This document shows, one piece after another, positions 1 to 8,809 of a stretch of 64,000 nucleotides of DNA. The stretch's first letter is position 1, and each line of letters opens with the position of its first letter. Source of the stretch: Lederbergia panacisoli (GTDB lineage Bacteria; Bacillota; Bacilli; Bacillales; Bacillaceae_C). A model generated the notes under the pieces. That model saw only the letters and a list, made by a program, of their open reading frames with translations, was not told where the DNA came from and ran no database searches. The position numbers and the translations under genes are program-made. Location: contig NZ_JANJGU010000004.1 of assembly GCF_024626525.1 (NCBI RefSeq), forward strand, positions 186,001 through 250,000, read 5' to 3'.

Positions 1-290
1 TCAATGTGCCCCTCAATCCGTTTTTTGAAGGTCAGAGGTCACGATGAAGTGTTCAAAGTGCCCTTCCATCTGTTTTTTGAAGGTTAGAGGTCACGATGAA
101 GCATTCAATGTGCCCCTCAATCCGTTTTTTGAAGGTCAGAGGTCACGATGGACCATTCAATGTGCCCTAATCCGTATTTTGAAGGTTAAAGGTTACGATG
201 AGGCGCTCAATCTGCACTTTAAATCCTTTTGAGGCTTGAAGGTTATGATGAACCGTTTATTGTGACCTAAGTTATAATTTCAATAGGTTA
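1..290. repeat. Degenerate 52-base hairpin array, class A (partial)
   Basis: About five decayed tandem units. Unit heads of the form GAGGTCACGATGA start at 35, 87 and 139 (exact 52-base steps), with weaker ones near 188 and 239. Each head is followed by a TTCAATGTGCCC-like half that partly pairs back, so units can form imperfect hairpins. It is the same family as the better-kept array at 58921-59546. The window begins inside the array. No gene is credible here. Confidence 0.85.
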
Positions 291-297
291 GAGGAAC

Positions 298-325
298 GGC
301 ACTTCCACAAAGGAAGTGCCTTTTT
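298..325 (+). terminator. Rho-independent terminator
   Basis: GGCACTTCC and GGAAGTGCC pair around a short loop and are followed by TTTTT on the plus strand. It must end a transcript entering from the left of the window, because the nearest gene to the right is on the minus strand. Confidence 0.75.
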
Positions 326-329
326 GAAT

Positions 330-1349
330 TCAAATAATAAAATATACTAACACCGATAATGCTAATGAAGCAATTACCATGGCAATCAATGGTTTTAAGG
401 CTTTTGTTTTTAAATCACCAAGACTAACATTCAATCCAAGTCCAACCATGGCCGCTGTTAATAACCAACTAGTGACCGATGTAACAAAGCTTTTTACTCC
501 TACAGGATATGGAATAGCATGTCCTAAAATATAGCTTCCGATCACGCTCATGATGATGAAACCGAATAAAAACCACGGAAATTCAATTTTTGCAGCTGTA
601 CCATCACCTGACGATTTTCTCCTCATCCAATACATAAAAATAAAGCAAAGGGGAATTAGCAAGAATACACGTCCTAACTTTGCAAGCAACGCAATTGCCA
701 GTGCATCTTCGCCGCCAACATCTGCGGCAAGGATGACTTGAGCAATTTCGTGAAGACTCATACCCGACCAAATTCCAAATTCCACATCTGTAAGAGGGAG
801 GAACGGACGTAGAAGTGTATACACGATAGCGAACACTGTTCCAACAAGGGCGATGATTCCTACACTAATAGCCGTATCTTCATCTTTAGATTTAATAATC
901 GGCGCTACGGCTGCAATTGCTGCTGCCCCGCACACACCAGTACCGACACCGACCAGCAATGAAATTGTTGGGTTTGCTTTCAAACGTTTGGCAATCCAAA
1001 CGGTTACAAAAATGGCAAATATAATGACGCCAATATCACGGGCAAGCAAACCAAGTCCGTCTTGAAGAATGACCGCTATATCCAATTTTAGACCGTATAA
1101 AATTATGGCTGCCCTTAATAACTTTTTTGATGAAAATGCAATACCTGAGCGAATCAATTCGGGATAACCAAAAATTTGCCGGAAAATAATTGCGATTATA
1201 ATGGCGCAGGCAAGCTGTCCAACCATGTTAAATCCAGGAACTTTGGCTAGCCAAAAACCAAGAAGTGCAATCAAAAATGTAAAGGCAATTCCACCCACCA
1301 TTGGCGTGCCAGATGATTGCGGTTTTTTTCTTTCTAGTTGTTTTTCCAT
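330..1349 (-). CDS. YeiH/UPF0324 family membrane transporter (putative sulfate exporter family)
   Basis: A polytopic membrane protein of 339 residues, with a short basic N-terminal tail and about ten hydrophobic segments starting near residue 18. The sequence style (YPELIRSGIAFSSKK, GLKLDI, GVGTGVCGAAAIAA) is that of the YeiH family. Databases name it a putative sulfate exporter; the true substrate is not well established. GGAGG lies 7 bases before the ATG. It is divergent from a LysR-type regulator, an arrangement also known for yeiH/yeiE in enterobacteria, so that regulator probably controls it. I see no terminator for this strand. Confidence 0.85.
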   Translation of the reverse strand: MEKQLERKKPQSSGTPMVGGIAFTFLIALLGFWLAKVPGFNMVGQLACAIIIAIIFRQIFGYPELIRSGIAFSSKKLLRAAIILYGLKLDIAVILQDGLGLLARDIGVIIFAIFVTVWIAKRLKANPTISLLVGVGTGVCGAAAIAAVAPIIKSKDEDTAISVGIIALVGTVFAIVYTLLRPFLPLTDVEFGIWSGMSLHEIAQVILAADVGGEDALAIALLAKLGRVFLLIPLCFIFMYWMRRKSSGDGTAAKIEFPWFLFGFIIMSVIGSYILGHAIPYPVGVKSFVTSVTSWLLTAAMVGLGLNVSLGDLKTKALKPLIAMVIASLALSVLVYFII

Positions 1350-1389
1350 AAAGTAACCTCCAAAAATAATGTCCTATTACAGAATAATA

Positions 1390-1447
1390 CTTATTGCAAT
1401 ATAAGGAAAATAAATCATTATAATAGTAGTGATAAGTAAATGCTTAT
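1390..1447. promoter_or_regulatory. Divergent regulatory region with two LysR-type half-site pairs
   Basis: Two dyads of the LysR type lie between the divergent genes: CTTAT-N6-ATAAG at 1390-1405 and ATAAG-N6-CTTAT at 1432-1447. A TATAAT at 1419-1424 between them is a likely -10 for the LysR gene. Their use as operators is inferred from position and symmetry. Confidence 0.5.
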
Positions 1448-1464
1448 AGTGGGAGGCGAATAAT

Positions 1465-2373
1465 ATGGAACAACAATTGGCAGTCTTTGTAAAAGTGGCG
1501 GAAAAAAAGAGCTTTTCACGTGCGGCAGAAGAACTTCATATGACTCAGCCTGCAGTGAGTCAATACATTCAAATGTTTGAGCGTGAACTAGGAACGAAGT
1601 TGTTGGAACGCAGCAATAAATATGTCCGCTTAAACAAAGCAGGGGAAATTGTCTATCATCACGCAAAGGAAATTATCGGATTATATACAAAAATGCAGCG
1701 CTTAGTAGACGACGTAACGAATAAAACAAGTGGACCACTTTCAATTGGAGCAAGCTACACATTTGGAGAGTATGTGTTGCCGCATATCATTGCACATACA
1801 CTTGAAAAATATCCGCTTATTAAACCAACAATTACCATTGGTAACACAAAAGAAATAGCGGAACTTGTTTCAGGGCATCAATTGGATATTGGGATTATTG
1901 AAGGTGGGTTGAAAAATTCAAAATTGAATATTGAATCGTTTTCTGAAGATGAAATGTATGTGTTTGTTGCTTCAAATCATCGATTAGCTAACAAAAACGC
2001 AGAAATAAAAGTATCAGAACTAGAGGATGAGACATGGATTGTCAGGGAGAATGGTTCTGGTACGAGAGAAGCAACTGAGCAAGTATTTCGGATATTTGAT
2101 TTAGCTCCTAAGAAAAGAATGGAGTTCGGAAGCAATCAACTCATTAAAGAATCGGTTGAAGCAGGTCTAGGGGTTAGCTTGCTTTCACAATGGGCCATCC
2201 GGAAAGAGGTTGAATTAGGAACACTTAAAATTTTAACAATTAAAGGTTTGCCATACACTCGCCAGTTTTCGACGATTGTTCAAACCCCATTCCAAACAAA
2301 AGCGATGGAGAGTTTCCTAGAATTATTGCGAGGGGTGGAACTACGTATGAGCTTAGAAAAAGGGAAGAAATAA
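1465..2373 (+). CDS. LysR family transcriptional regulator
   Basis: A 302-residue LysR-type regulator of normal family length. The N-terminal winged helix-turn-helix spans about residues 5-60 (FSRAAEELHMTQPAVSQYI), followed by a linker helix and an effector-binding domain at about 90-290. The ATG follows GGGAGGCG at good spacing. It resembles the CysL/YeiE branch, whose members control sulfur or sulfite functions. Its divergent partner is a YeiH-type exporter, so the likely target is that gene plus its own promoter. The effector cannot be read from the sequence. Confidence 0.88.
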   Translation: MEQQLAVFVKVAEKKSFSRAAEELHMTQPAVSQYIQMFERELGTKLLERSNKYVRLNKAGEIVYHHAKEIIGLYTKMQRLVDDVTNKTSGPLSIGASYTFGEYVLPHIIAHTLEKYPLIKPTITIGNTKEIAELVSGHQLDIGIIEGGLKNSKLNIESFSEDEMYVFVASNHRLANKNAEIKVSELEDETWIVRENGSGTREATEQVFRIFDLAPKKRMEFGSNQLIKESVEAGLGVSLLSQWAIRKEVELGTLKILTIKGLPYTRQFSTIVQTPFQTKAMESFLELLRGVELRMSLEKGKK

Positions 2374-2398
2374 TTAAAGGAAAAATTTGAAAAAGGTA

Positions 2399-2489
2399 TT
2401 GAAGTATCTACATATTTCGGTATAATAATTTGAGGTTAAAAGTAAACTTAAAGTTTTGTTATACTAAACTTTATTCACTTGAAGTTTAC
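2399..2489 (+). promoter_or_regulatory. Promoter and inverted repeat before the XRE regulator gene
   Basis: TTGAAG (2399-2404) and TATAAT (2421-2426) are 16 bases apart, a plausible sigma-A promoter. Downstream, GTAAACTT (2442-2449) and AAGTTTAC (2482-2489) are perfect inverted arms, with another AAACTTTA between them. AAACTTTA recurs at about 3227-3235, before potA, so this may be the operator motif of the XRE protein. Confidence 0.5.
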
Positions 2490-2518
2490 TAATATTAAAC
2501 ACGATTGAGGTCATATTG

Positions 2519-3061
2519 ATGCTAATCGGAAATAAAATAAAGAATTTACGATTGAAGAAAGGGCTGACGCAAGAGGAGTTAGGGGAACGAACTGATTTAA
2601 GCAAGGGTTATATTTCACAATTGGAAAGAGAATTAAGTTCTCCTTCGATCGATACTTTTTTTAACATACTAGAAGTACTTGGATGTACCCCGAAACAATT
2701 TTTCGATGAAGAAGAGCGCGAGCAAAAAGTGGTGTACGGGGAAGCAGATCAAACTGAATATAAAGATGAAGAAAAGGGATATGAAATCAAATGGTTAGTT
2801 CCGGAATCCAATGAAATGGAAATGGAGCCAATCTGGCTTACGTTGGAGGAAAATGGAGAGTTCAAGCAATTTGAACCCTCACTTTCGGAAACCTTCGCTT
2901 ACGTGATAAAAGGTAAGGTCATGATTCAATTAGGCAAACATACGTATTATGCTAAAGCCGGTGAGTCTATTTATTTTCATGCATCCCATCAACATCAGAT
3001 CAGCAATGTACACAAAGGGGTTTCGGAACTGATTTTGGTTGCGACCGATTCATATTTGTAA
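2519..3061 (+). CDS. XRE-family regulator with C-terminal cupin domain
   Basis: About 180 residues: a helix-turn-helix of the Cro/C1 type at about 5-60 (LTQEELGERTDLSKGYISQLE) and a small cupin at about 110-178 (ETFAYVIKGKVMIQLG, HASHQHQI). This architecture is typical of regulators of amine and amino-acid metabolism such as PuuR. I chose ATG 2519 over the adjacent TTG because GAGGT lies 7 bases upstream. It sits directly before potABCD with the same orientation, so polyamine-responsive control of those genes is the natural inference. Confidence 0.85.
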   Translation: MLIGNKIKNLRLKKGLTQEELGERTDLSKGYISQLERELSSPSIDTFFNILEVLGCTPKQFFDEEEREQKVVYGEADQTEYKDEEKGYEIKWLVPESNEMEMEPIWLTLEENGEFKQFEPSLSETFAYVIKGKVMIQLGKHTYYAKAGESIYFHASHQHQISNVHKGVSELILVATDSYL

Positions 3062-3062
3062 A

Positions 3063-3219
3063 GGCTCTTTTCTCAAACAATGTTGCTAATTAATATAAAT
3101 TTTAACAAAAAGAAATGGATTCAGTAAAATGTGTAATCCAACTGAGAAAAGAGCTGGCAACTACCTAAGAACCGTAAAACTTCCTAATTAGGTGTAAAAG
3201 CCGGCTATTGGGCTTTTAC
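3063..3219 (+). other. Intergenic inverted repeats between the XRE gene and potA
   Basis: Two inverted repeats lie in this gap: GGCTCTTTTCTCA (3063-3075) with TGAGAAAAGAGCT (3143-3155), a long-range pair with a loop of about 67 bases; and GTAAAAGCC (3194-3202) with GGCTTTTAC (3211-3219). Neither is followed by a T-run, so they are not ordinary terminators. They could shape the transcript between the regulator and pot genes. Confidence 0.55.
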
Positions 3220-3278
3220 AAACAACAAACTTTAAAGAAATAGCCTTTGTAAATATACGCTGTAATGGAGGGGCAATG

Positions 3279-4382
3279 ATGACAGATAAGACAATTATAC
3301 GTTTTGAAAATGTATCAAAAAAATATGATGATGAACTAGTTTTGGATGATGTAAGCTTTGAAATCGAACGGGGAAAATTTTATACCCTGCTCGGTCCTTC
3401 TGGATGTGGGAAGACTACGATACTCCGCTTGATTGCCGGATTCATTCAACCTTCCAAAGGTGCAATTTTTTTTAATGGGAAAAAGATCAATAAAATTCCC
3501 GCAAATGAGCGCCAGGTGAATACAGTATTTCAAGATTACGCCTTATTCCCACATTTAAATGTTTTTGAAAATGTCGCATTTGGATTGCGAATTAAGAAAA
3601 AGAAAAAAGCGGAAATTGATCAAAAGGTGAAAGAAGCACTAAAATTCGTAAACTTGGTCGGTTATGAAAATCGCGAAATTAATGAAATGTCAGGCGGGCA
3701 ACGTCAACGAGTTGCCATTGCACGTGCAATTGTAAATGAACCTCAAGTAATTTTACTGGACGAGCCGCTATCAGCCCTTGATTTAAAATTAAGAACTGAA
3801 ATGCAATACGAGCTTCGTGAACTGCAGCAACGACTCGGCATCACGTTTATTTTTGTTACACATGACCAGGAAGAAGCACTTGCGATGTCCGATGAAATTT
3901 TCGTCATTAATAAAGGGAAAATTCAGCAGAGCGGAACGCCAATCGATATTTACGATGAGCCTATCAACCGTTTTGTCGCGGATTTTATCGGTGAATCGAA
4001 TATCATTCCTGGAAAGATGATTAAAGATTTCCTCGTTGAGTTTAATGGAAAGCAATACGACTGTGTCGATCAAGGTTTTAATCCAAATGAGGTTGTTGAA
4101 ATTGTCATACGACCAGAAGACTTAGAGATTACGGCGAGAGATACTGATAATCTCCATGTTAGGGTAGATTCACAATTGTTCCGCGGTGTTCATTACGAAA
4201 TTTGTTGCTATGACGACGCTGGAAATGAGTGGCTTATCCATTCTACTAAGAAGGCAGAAGCTGGAGATGAAGTAGGGCTTCGTTTTGATCCTGAAGCCAT
4301 TCATGTCATGCGTTTTGGAGAAACGGAAGAAGAATTTGATAAACGTTTGGAAGCTTATGACGAGGTAAGCCATGCAAAATAA
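3279..4382 (+). CDS. potA: Spermidine/putrescine ABC transporter ATPase PotA
   Basis: Cytoplasmic ATPase of the PotABCD polyamine importer. Walker [10 protein letters not shown] is at about 39-47, the signature [14 protein letters not shown] starts near 137, Walker B LLDEP near 160, and a TOBE-like regulatory domain covers about 285-350. Total length is 367 residues, normal for the family. There are two tandem ATGs at 3276 and 3279; GGAGGGG favours the second by spacing. The end overlaps potB by 11 bases, indicating translational coupling in a four-gene operon. Confidence 0.95.
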   Translation: MTDKTIIRFENVSKKYDDELVLDDVSFEIERGKFYTLLGPSGCGKTTILRLIAGFIQPSKGAIFFNGKKINKIPANERQVNTVFQDYALFPHLNVFENVAFGLRIKKKKKAEIDQKVKEALKFVNLVGYENREINEMSGGQRQRVAIARAIVNEPQVILLDEPLSALDLKLRTEMQYELRELQQRLGITFIFVTHDQEEALAMSDEIFVINKGKIQQSGTPIDIYDEPINRFVADFIGESNIIPGKMIKDFLVEFNGKQYDCVDQGFNPNEVVEIVIRPEDLEITARDTDNLHVRVDSQLFRGVHYEICCYDDAGNEWLIHSTKKAEAGDEVGLRFDPEAIHVMRFGETEEEFDKRLEAYDEVSHAK

Positions 4383-5178
4383 GATGCGTAATTTTTACTT
4401 GATTCCTTATGTTTTATGGATTGCGTTATTTGTTGTGGCACCAATTTTGCTTGTGGTTTATTATTCTTTTTTCGATATCGAAGGAAATTTTACAGTAACG
4501 AATTATCAAAAGTTCTTTACACCCGTTTATTTAAGAATGACGCTTAGCTCATTTTGGTATGCATTTTTAATTACTGCTTTTTCGTTGCTGATTTCTTATC
4601 CAACTGCTTATTTTCTTACGAAGACCAAACATAGACAGTTATGGCTTTTATTGATCATTTTGCCTTCTTGGATCAATTTGTTATTAAAAGCATATGCCTT
4701 CCTTGGAATTTTTGGAGCTTATGGACCAGCTAATATGTTTTTAGAAGCAGTAGGAATTGGATCAAAACAAATATTATTTACTGATTTCAGCTTTATATTT
4801 GTTGCTGTTTATATTTTTATTCCTTTTATGATTCTACCGATTTACAATGCCCTTGAAAAGATGAATCCGTCTTTAGTCTATGCAGCTAGTGATCTTGGAG
4901 CTTCTACATGGACAACTTTTAGACGGGTCATTTTCCCACTAACATTGGATGGGGTTAAATCGGGTTGTCAGGCCGTATTTATTCCGGCTCTTTCACTGTT
5001 CATGATTACGAGGCTTATATCAGGGAATCGTGTCATTACTCTAGGGACAGCGATTGAACAACATTTCCTTGTTACACAAGATTGGGGCATGGGTGCGACA
5101 ATCGCCGTATTCTTAATTATTGCGATGGCAATTATCATGATTTTGACTGGCAATAGAAAACGGGGTGATCTCATATGA
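4372..5178 (+). CDS. potB: Spermidine/putrescine ABC transporter permease PotB
   Basis: 268-residue permease with about six membrane segments; the first is at about 8-30. The EAA-type cytoplasmic loop that contacts the ATPase is visible as [16 protein letters not shown] at about 171-186. The start lies inside the end of potA and the stop overlaps the potC start, so all four pot genes are tightly coupled. Order and sequence match the PotB partner of the polyamine importer. Confidence 0.93.
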   Translation: MQNKMRNFYLIPYVLWIALFVVAPILLVVYYSFFDIEGNFTVTNYQKFFTPVYLRMTLSSFWYAFLITAFSLLISYPTAYFLTKTKHRQLWLLLIILPSWINLLLKAYAFLGIFGAYGPANMFLEAVGIGSKQILFTDFSFIFVAVYIFIPFMILPIYNALEKMNPSLVYAASDLGASTWTTFRRVIFPLTLDGVKSGCQAVFIPALSLFMITRLISGNRVITLGTAIEQHFLVTQDWGMGATIAVFLIIAMAIIMILTGNRKRGDLI

Positions 5179-5981
5179 ATGGAAAAAGCAAATTAGCAAA
5201 TCTATACTTAATCATTGTTTTCTTCATTTTGTACGCCCCTATTTTCTATTTAATGTACTATTCGTTTAATAGCGGTGAATCAATGCGTGATTTTGAAGGT
5301 TTTACGTTAGAGTGGTACTCGGAAGTATTCCAGGATACAAGGCTTATTATTATTGCCCTCAATACGTTAATCATCGCCTTGCTTTCAGCTGCTATATCAA
5401 CGATTCTTGGTATAGTTGGAGCACTTGCGATTACGTATGTCAAAAAATTAAGATATAAAAATACGCTTCAAACGTTGAATAACGTGTTGATCGTTAGCCC
5501 CGACGTCATTATTGGGGCATCATTCCTCATTATGTTTACGATAATAGGAATAAAGCTTGGTTTTACATCCGTATTATTATCTCATATTGCATTCAGCGTA
5601 CCAATTGTTGTCATTATGGTGTTGCCGAAGCTTCAGGAAATGAGCTCTTCTTTAATTGATGCGGCTCGGGATCTTGGTGCATCCAACTGGGATATCCTGT
5701 CGAAGGTCATTTTACCTTATATTACGCCGGGGATTTTTGCGGGCTTTTTTATGGCATTAACGTACTCTCTCGATGATTTCGCTGTTACATTTTTTGTAAC
5801 TGGAAATGGTTTTTCAACTTTGTCAGTCGAAATTTATTCAAGGGCGCGTCAAGGTATATCACTTGAGATTAATGCGTTATCGACGCTTATCTTTTTAGTA
5901 ACACTCGTACTTGTCATTGGATATTATTTCGTTAATCAGCGCAATGCTAGGCCTCAAGCTGCGGGGGTGAGGAAACCATGA
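5175..5981 (+). CDS. potC: Spermidine/putrescine ABC transporter permease PotC
   Basis: Second permease of the importer, 268 residues, about six membrane segments. The EAA loop reads AARDLGASNWDILSKVI at about 162-178. LDDFAVTFFVTG at about 200-211 is characteristic of PotC. It overlaps potB by 4 bases (ATGA) and potD by 4 bases, the usual sign of coupled translation. Confidence 0.93.
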   Translation: MNGKSKLANLYLIIVFFILYAPIFYLMYYSFNSGESMRDFEGFTLEWYSEVFQDTRLIIIALNTLIIALLSAAISTILGIVGALAITYVKKLRYKNTLQTLNNVLIVSPDVIIGASFLIMFTIIGIKLGFTSVLLSHIAFSVPIVVIMVLPKLQEMSSSLIDAARDLGASNWDILSKVILPYITPGIFAGFFMALTYSLDDFAVTFFVTGNGFSTLSVEIYSRARQGISLEINALSTLIFLVTLVLVIGYYFVNQRNARPQAAGVRKP

Positions 5982-7051
5982 GTAAAATAGTGCGTCTGTT
6001 TTCTCTCATCTTTATCATTTCTTTTGCTTTGATGTATCTGACTTCCCATATGAATACTTCCCAAGGATATAAAAGTGGGAATGTTTTAAGTATCTATAAT
6101 TGGGGAGATTATATTGACCCTGATTTAATTAAAAAGTTTGAGAAAGAAACAGGTATGAAGGTAATTTACGAGACATTTGATTCCAATGAAGCAATGATGA
6201 CTAAAGTTTCCCAAGGGGGTAATTCCTATGATATTTCGGTCCCTTCGGAATATGCTATCAGCAAAATGAAAGAAGAAGAGTTACTACTGCCACTTGATCA
6301 TAGTAAATTGCCAAACCTGCAATATATTGATAAGCGGTTTATGGATCTTTCCTTTGATCCGAACAATCAGTATTCCATCCCATATTTTTGGGGAACTGTT
6401 GGAATCGTCTATAATCCAAAAATGCTCGGCGGGAAAAAAATCACGAGTTGGAATGATCTATGGAATACAGATTTGAAAAATCAAATATTCCTAGTTGATG
6501 GTGCACGTGAGATTATCGGAATGGGTTTAAATAGTTTGCATTATTCATTAAATGAGACGAGTGAAGAACGTCTTTTAGAGGCAAAAAACAAGCTGGATAA
6601 GCTTACCCCTAATGTTAAGGCGATCATCGGAGACGAGATAAAACTACTCGTTGCCAATGAAGAAGCTGCCATTGGAGTAACTTGGTCTGGAGAAGCGGCT
6701 GATATTATGAGTGAAAACGAAGACTTGGATTATGTTGTACCAGAGGAAGGATCCAACTTATGGTTTGATAACATGGTTATTCCAAAATCAGCTCAAAATA
6801 TTGAGGGCGCCCATAAATTTATTAATTTCATGCTCGATCCAGAAAACGCTGCTCAAAATGCTGAGTACATCGGCTATTCGACTCCAAATGAAAAAGCTTT
6901 GGAATATATGCCAGAAGATATGACAAGTGATGAACGCTTTTATCCTTCTCCGGAGTTAACGGAAAGGCTTGAAGTGTATGATAACTTAGGAAAAAAAATG
7001 CTGGCGCATTATAATGATCTGTTTTTAGAATTTAAAATGTATCGAAAATAA
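5978..7051 (+). CDS. potD: Spermidine/putrescine-binding protein PotD, membrane-anchored
   Basis: Extracellular solute-binding protein that delivers polyamine to PotBC; 357 residues. After a hydrophobic segment (about 6-22) comes the mature start LSIYNWGDYIDPDLIKKFE, typical of PotD. The acidic and aromatic residues that line the polyamine site (WGDY, FWGT, WSGEAAD) are present. Unlike most Gram-positive binding proteins there is no lipobox cysteine near the signal segment, so it is either held by an uncleaved N-terminal helix or secreted. Last gene of the operon. Confidence 0.92.
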   Translation: MSKIVRLFSLIFIISFALMYLTSHMNTSQGYKSGNVLSIYNWGDYIDPDLIKKFEKETGMKVIYETFDSNEAMMTKVSQGGNSYDISVPSEYAISKMKEEELLLPLDHSKLPNLQYIDKRFMDLSFDPNNQYSIPYFWGTVGIVYNPKMLGGKKITSWNDLWNTDLKNQIFLVDGAREIIGMGLNSLHYSLNETSEERLLEAKNKLDKLTPNVKAIIGDEIKLLVANEEAAIGVTWSGEAADIMSENEDLDYVVPEEGSNLWFDNMVIPKSAQNIEGAHKFINFMLDPENAAQNAEYIGYSTPNEKALEYMPEDMTSDERFYPSPELTERLEVYDNLGKKMLAHYNDLFLEFKMYRK

Positions 7052-7062
7052 TGGTGTTTTTC

Positions 7063-7098
7063 TAGGCTGCCGACTTTACTTTGGCAGCCTACCTTTAT
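7063..7098 (+). terminator. Terminator of the pot operon
   Basis: TAGGCTGCC (7063-7071) pairs with GGCAGCCTA (7083-7091), followed by a T-rich tract. Confidence 0.8.
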
Positions 7099-7146
7099 TT
7101 TTGAATGAATGATATACTGGAGTCATGTAGAAAGGAGGCAGAAATA

Positions 7147-7497
7147 ATGGAAATGGGCAAAGAAATATTGGGGATGCTACATGAGATTAAAGATACGTTA
7201 AATGACCATAGTCAAATTCTAAAAGACCATGGCAGGAAACTGGACGAGCATAACCAAAAGTTAGACATGCATAGTGAAACATTAAAAGAGCATGGTTTAA
7301 TTTTAGGTGCGCTTAAAAATGGTCAAGAAATGCTAAAAGCTGAATTAAGTGAAATACGGCTTCAGAATGCAAAAGAATTCGGAGAATTTAAGGAACAAAT
7401 GAAAGACATGGGAGATAGCATCGATATCCTTAAAGAAGACACGTGGCATAATAAAAAAGATATCCTACGAATTAAAAAAACAATGGGAATGGCATAA
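7147..7497 (+). CDS. Small coiled-coil protein with histidine-bearing heptads
   Basis: 116 residues, all predicted helical and hydrophilic, with no signal peptide. Residues about 20-52 form consecutive heptads of the form D/E-H-x-x-x-L-x (DHSQILK, DHGRKLD, EHNQKLD, MHSETLK, EHGLIL), so histidines recur at one coiled-coil position. An upstream ATG at 7105 is possible, but AAAGGAGG directly before 7147 sets the start. It stands alone between two terminators. Similar short coiled-coil proteins are common in Bacillus, but I know no function. Confidence 0.75.
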   Translation: MEMGKEILGMLHEIKDTLNDHSQILKDHGRKLDEHNQKLDMHSETLKEHGLILGALKNGQEMLKAELSEIRLQNAKEFGEFKEQMKDMGDSIDILKEDTWHNKKDILRIKKTMGMA

Positions 7498-7565
7498 ATA
7501 ATCACCAATAGAAAATCTCCACAATAAAGCCTCAAACAACCTCATGAAAAATGAAATCCTTTTTA

Positions 7566-7622
7566 GAAAACAGCTATGCAATATTCCCTTTTAAAGGAAG
7601 ATTATTGCAGCTGTTTTTTTAT
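7566..7622 (+). terminator. Terminator after the coiled-coil gene
   Basis: AACAGCT and GCAATA on the left pair with TATTGC and AGCTGTT on the right, with an inner TTCC/GGAA stem, followed by seven or more T. Confidence 0.8.
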
Positions 7623-7739
7623 TCTTATTGATTATAAAAAAATTAGAAAAATAGTCATAATTTAGTACAAATTTATTAAACGTTGGTGTAAAAACAATGA
7701 AAACGGATACAAAATAAATGGACTTTTTTTAACTAATAA

Positions 7740-7785
7740 AACATTCTGAAAATGTCTTGACCTTTCAGCAATACCGCGGTATCAT
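7740..7785 (+). promoter_or_regulatory. ilvE promoter with CodY-like box
   Basis: TTGACC (7757-7762) and TATCAT (7780-7785) are exactly 17 bases apart. Immediately upstream, AACATTCTGAAAATG (7740-7754) matches the known CodY consensus AATTTTCWGAAAATT at 12 of 15 positions. Control by CodY (GTP and branched-chain amino acids) is an inference from this match and the gene downstream. The rest of 7498-7904 holds a terminator and a short repeat, no gene. Confidence 0.65.
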
Positions 7786-7822
7786 TGGAACAATTTAATA
7801 AATCAAAACAACCTGAAAACAA

Positions 7823-7872
7823 CAAAAGCGAAAGCGACTGTTCATGCTAGTCGATAGGCGCTGGAGCTAGAC
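7823..7872 (+). repeat. Internally deleted copy of the 153-base fold-back repeat
   Basis: Starts AAAAGCGAAAGCG and ends GCTAGTCGATAGGCGCTGG then AGCTAGAC, the two ends of the long repeat seen at 8810 and 11001, with about 100 central bases missing. It lies in the ilvE 5' leader, same orientation as the other copies. Confidence 0.8.
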
Positions 7873-7904
7873 TAAATATTATTTGCAGAGAGGGGCGAAT
7901 AGTG

Positions 7905-8807
7905 ATGAGTGAACAATTGATCTTCCTAGATGGCCGATTTGTTAAAAAAGAAGAAGCCGTCGTGTCAGTGTATGATCATGGATTTCTTTACGGAGATGGT
8001 ATCTTCGAAGGAATTCGTGCATATTCTGGGAATGTGTTTCGCTTAGACGAGCATTTAACGCGTCTGTACGACTCAGCGAAATCAATTATGTTAACCATTC
8101 CATACACGAAAGAGGAGATGTCAAGTATTGTTACGGAAACACTCCGCAAAAACAAATTAACAGATGGATACGTTCGCCTCGTTGTATCTCGTGGAGTTGG
8201 GGATCTAGGTTTAAATCCGTATACTTGCGAAAAAGCAACAGTAATTGTCATTGCTGAGCCATTAAGTATTTTTCCAAAGGAACTTTACGAAACTGGCCTT
8301 GAAATTATAACAGTGGCTACGAGACGGAATCGTTCTGATGTGTTAAATCCAATGGTTAAATCATTAAACTATTTAAATAACGTACTCGTTAAAATAGAAG
8401 CAAATCTTGCCGGGGTGCCCGAAGCTCTCATGCTCAATGATCAAGGTTATGTGGCTGAAGGTTCTGCGGACAATATTTTTATTATAAGAGATAAAAAAAT
8501 ACTAACACCTCCAGGGCATGTTGGTGCTCTTGTCGGTATTACTAGAAATGCAATTATTGATATCGCCCGTGCCAAAGGGTATGAAGTAGAAGAAGCCATT
8601 TTTACCCGGCATGATGTATATACAGCTGATGAAGTCTTTTTAACTGGAACTGCTGCAGAAGTAATTGCTGTTAAAAAAGTTGATGGGCGGATTATTGGAG
8701 ATGGAAAACCAGGTCTAGTAACAAATGACCTGCTTGAAAGTTTCCGAGAACTGACGCTTACAGACGGAATTAATATATACGATGAATCACTAAATGTGGC
8801 TAATTAA
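7905..8807 (+). CDS. ilvE: Branched-chain amino acid aminotransferase IlvE
   Basis: Class IV PLP-dependent transaminase, 300 residues, performing the last step of isoleucine, valine and leucine synthesis with glutamate as amino donor. FLYGDGIFEGIRAY (about 27-40) and the PLP lysine in MVKSLNYLNN (K152) are clear, as is EGSADNIFII. GTG at 7902 is an alternative start; a GAGAGGGGCG ribosome site serves either. It has its own promoter and CodY-like box and is separated from ilvD by a fold-back repeat. It is the first of the local branched-chain pathway genes. Confidence 0.93.
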   Translation: MSEQLIFLDGRFVKKEEAVVSVYDHGFLYGDGIFEGIRAYSGNVFRLDEHLTRLYDSAKSIMLTIPYTKEEMSSIVTETLRKNKLTDGYVRLVVSRGVGDLGLNPYTCEKATVIVIAEPLSIFPKELYETGLEIITVATRRNRSDVLNPMVKSLNYLNNVLVKIEANLAGVPEALMLNDQGYVAEGSADNIFIIRDKKILTPPGHVGALVGITRNAIIDIARAKGYEVEEAIFTRHDVYTADEVFLTGTAAEVIAVKKVDGRIIGDGKPGLVTNDLLESFRELTLTDGINIYDESLNVAN

Positions 8808-8809
8808 CA

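Noticed and set aside
44-232. Small plus-strand open frame at the left edge
   Set aside because: It is translation of the 52-base repeat units; no ribosome site and a repetitive product.
3194-3219. Hairpin GTAAAAGCC/GGCTTTTAC as a terminator of the XRE gene
   Set aside because: No T-run follows on the plus strand, so ordinary intrinsic termination is not supported.
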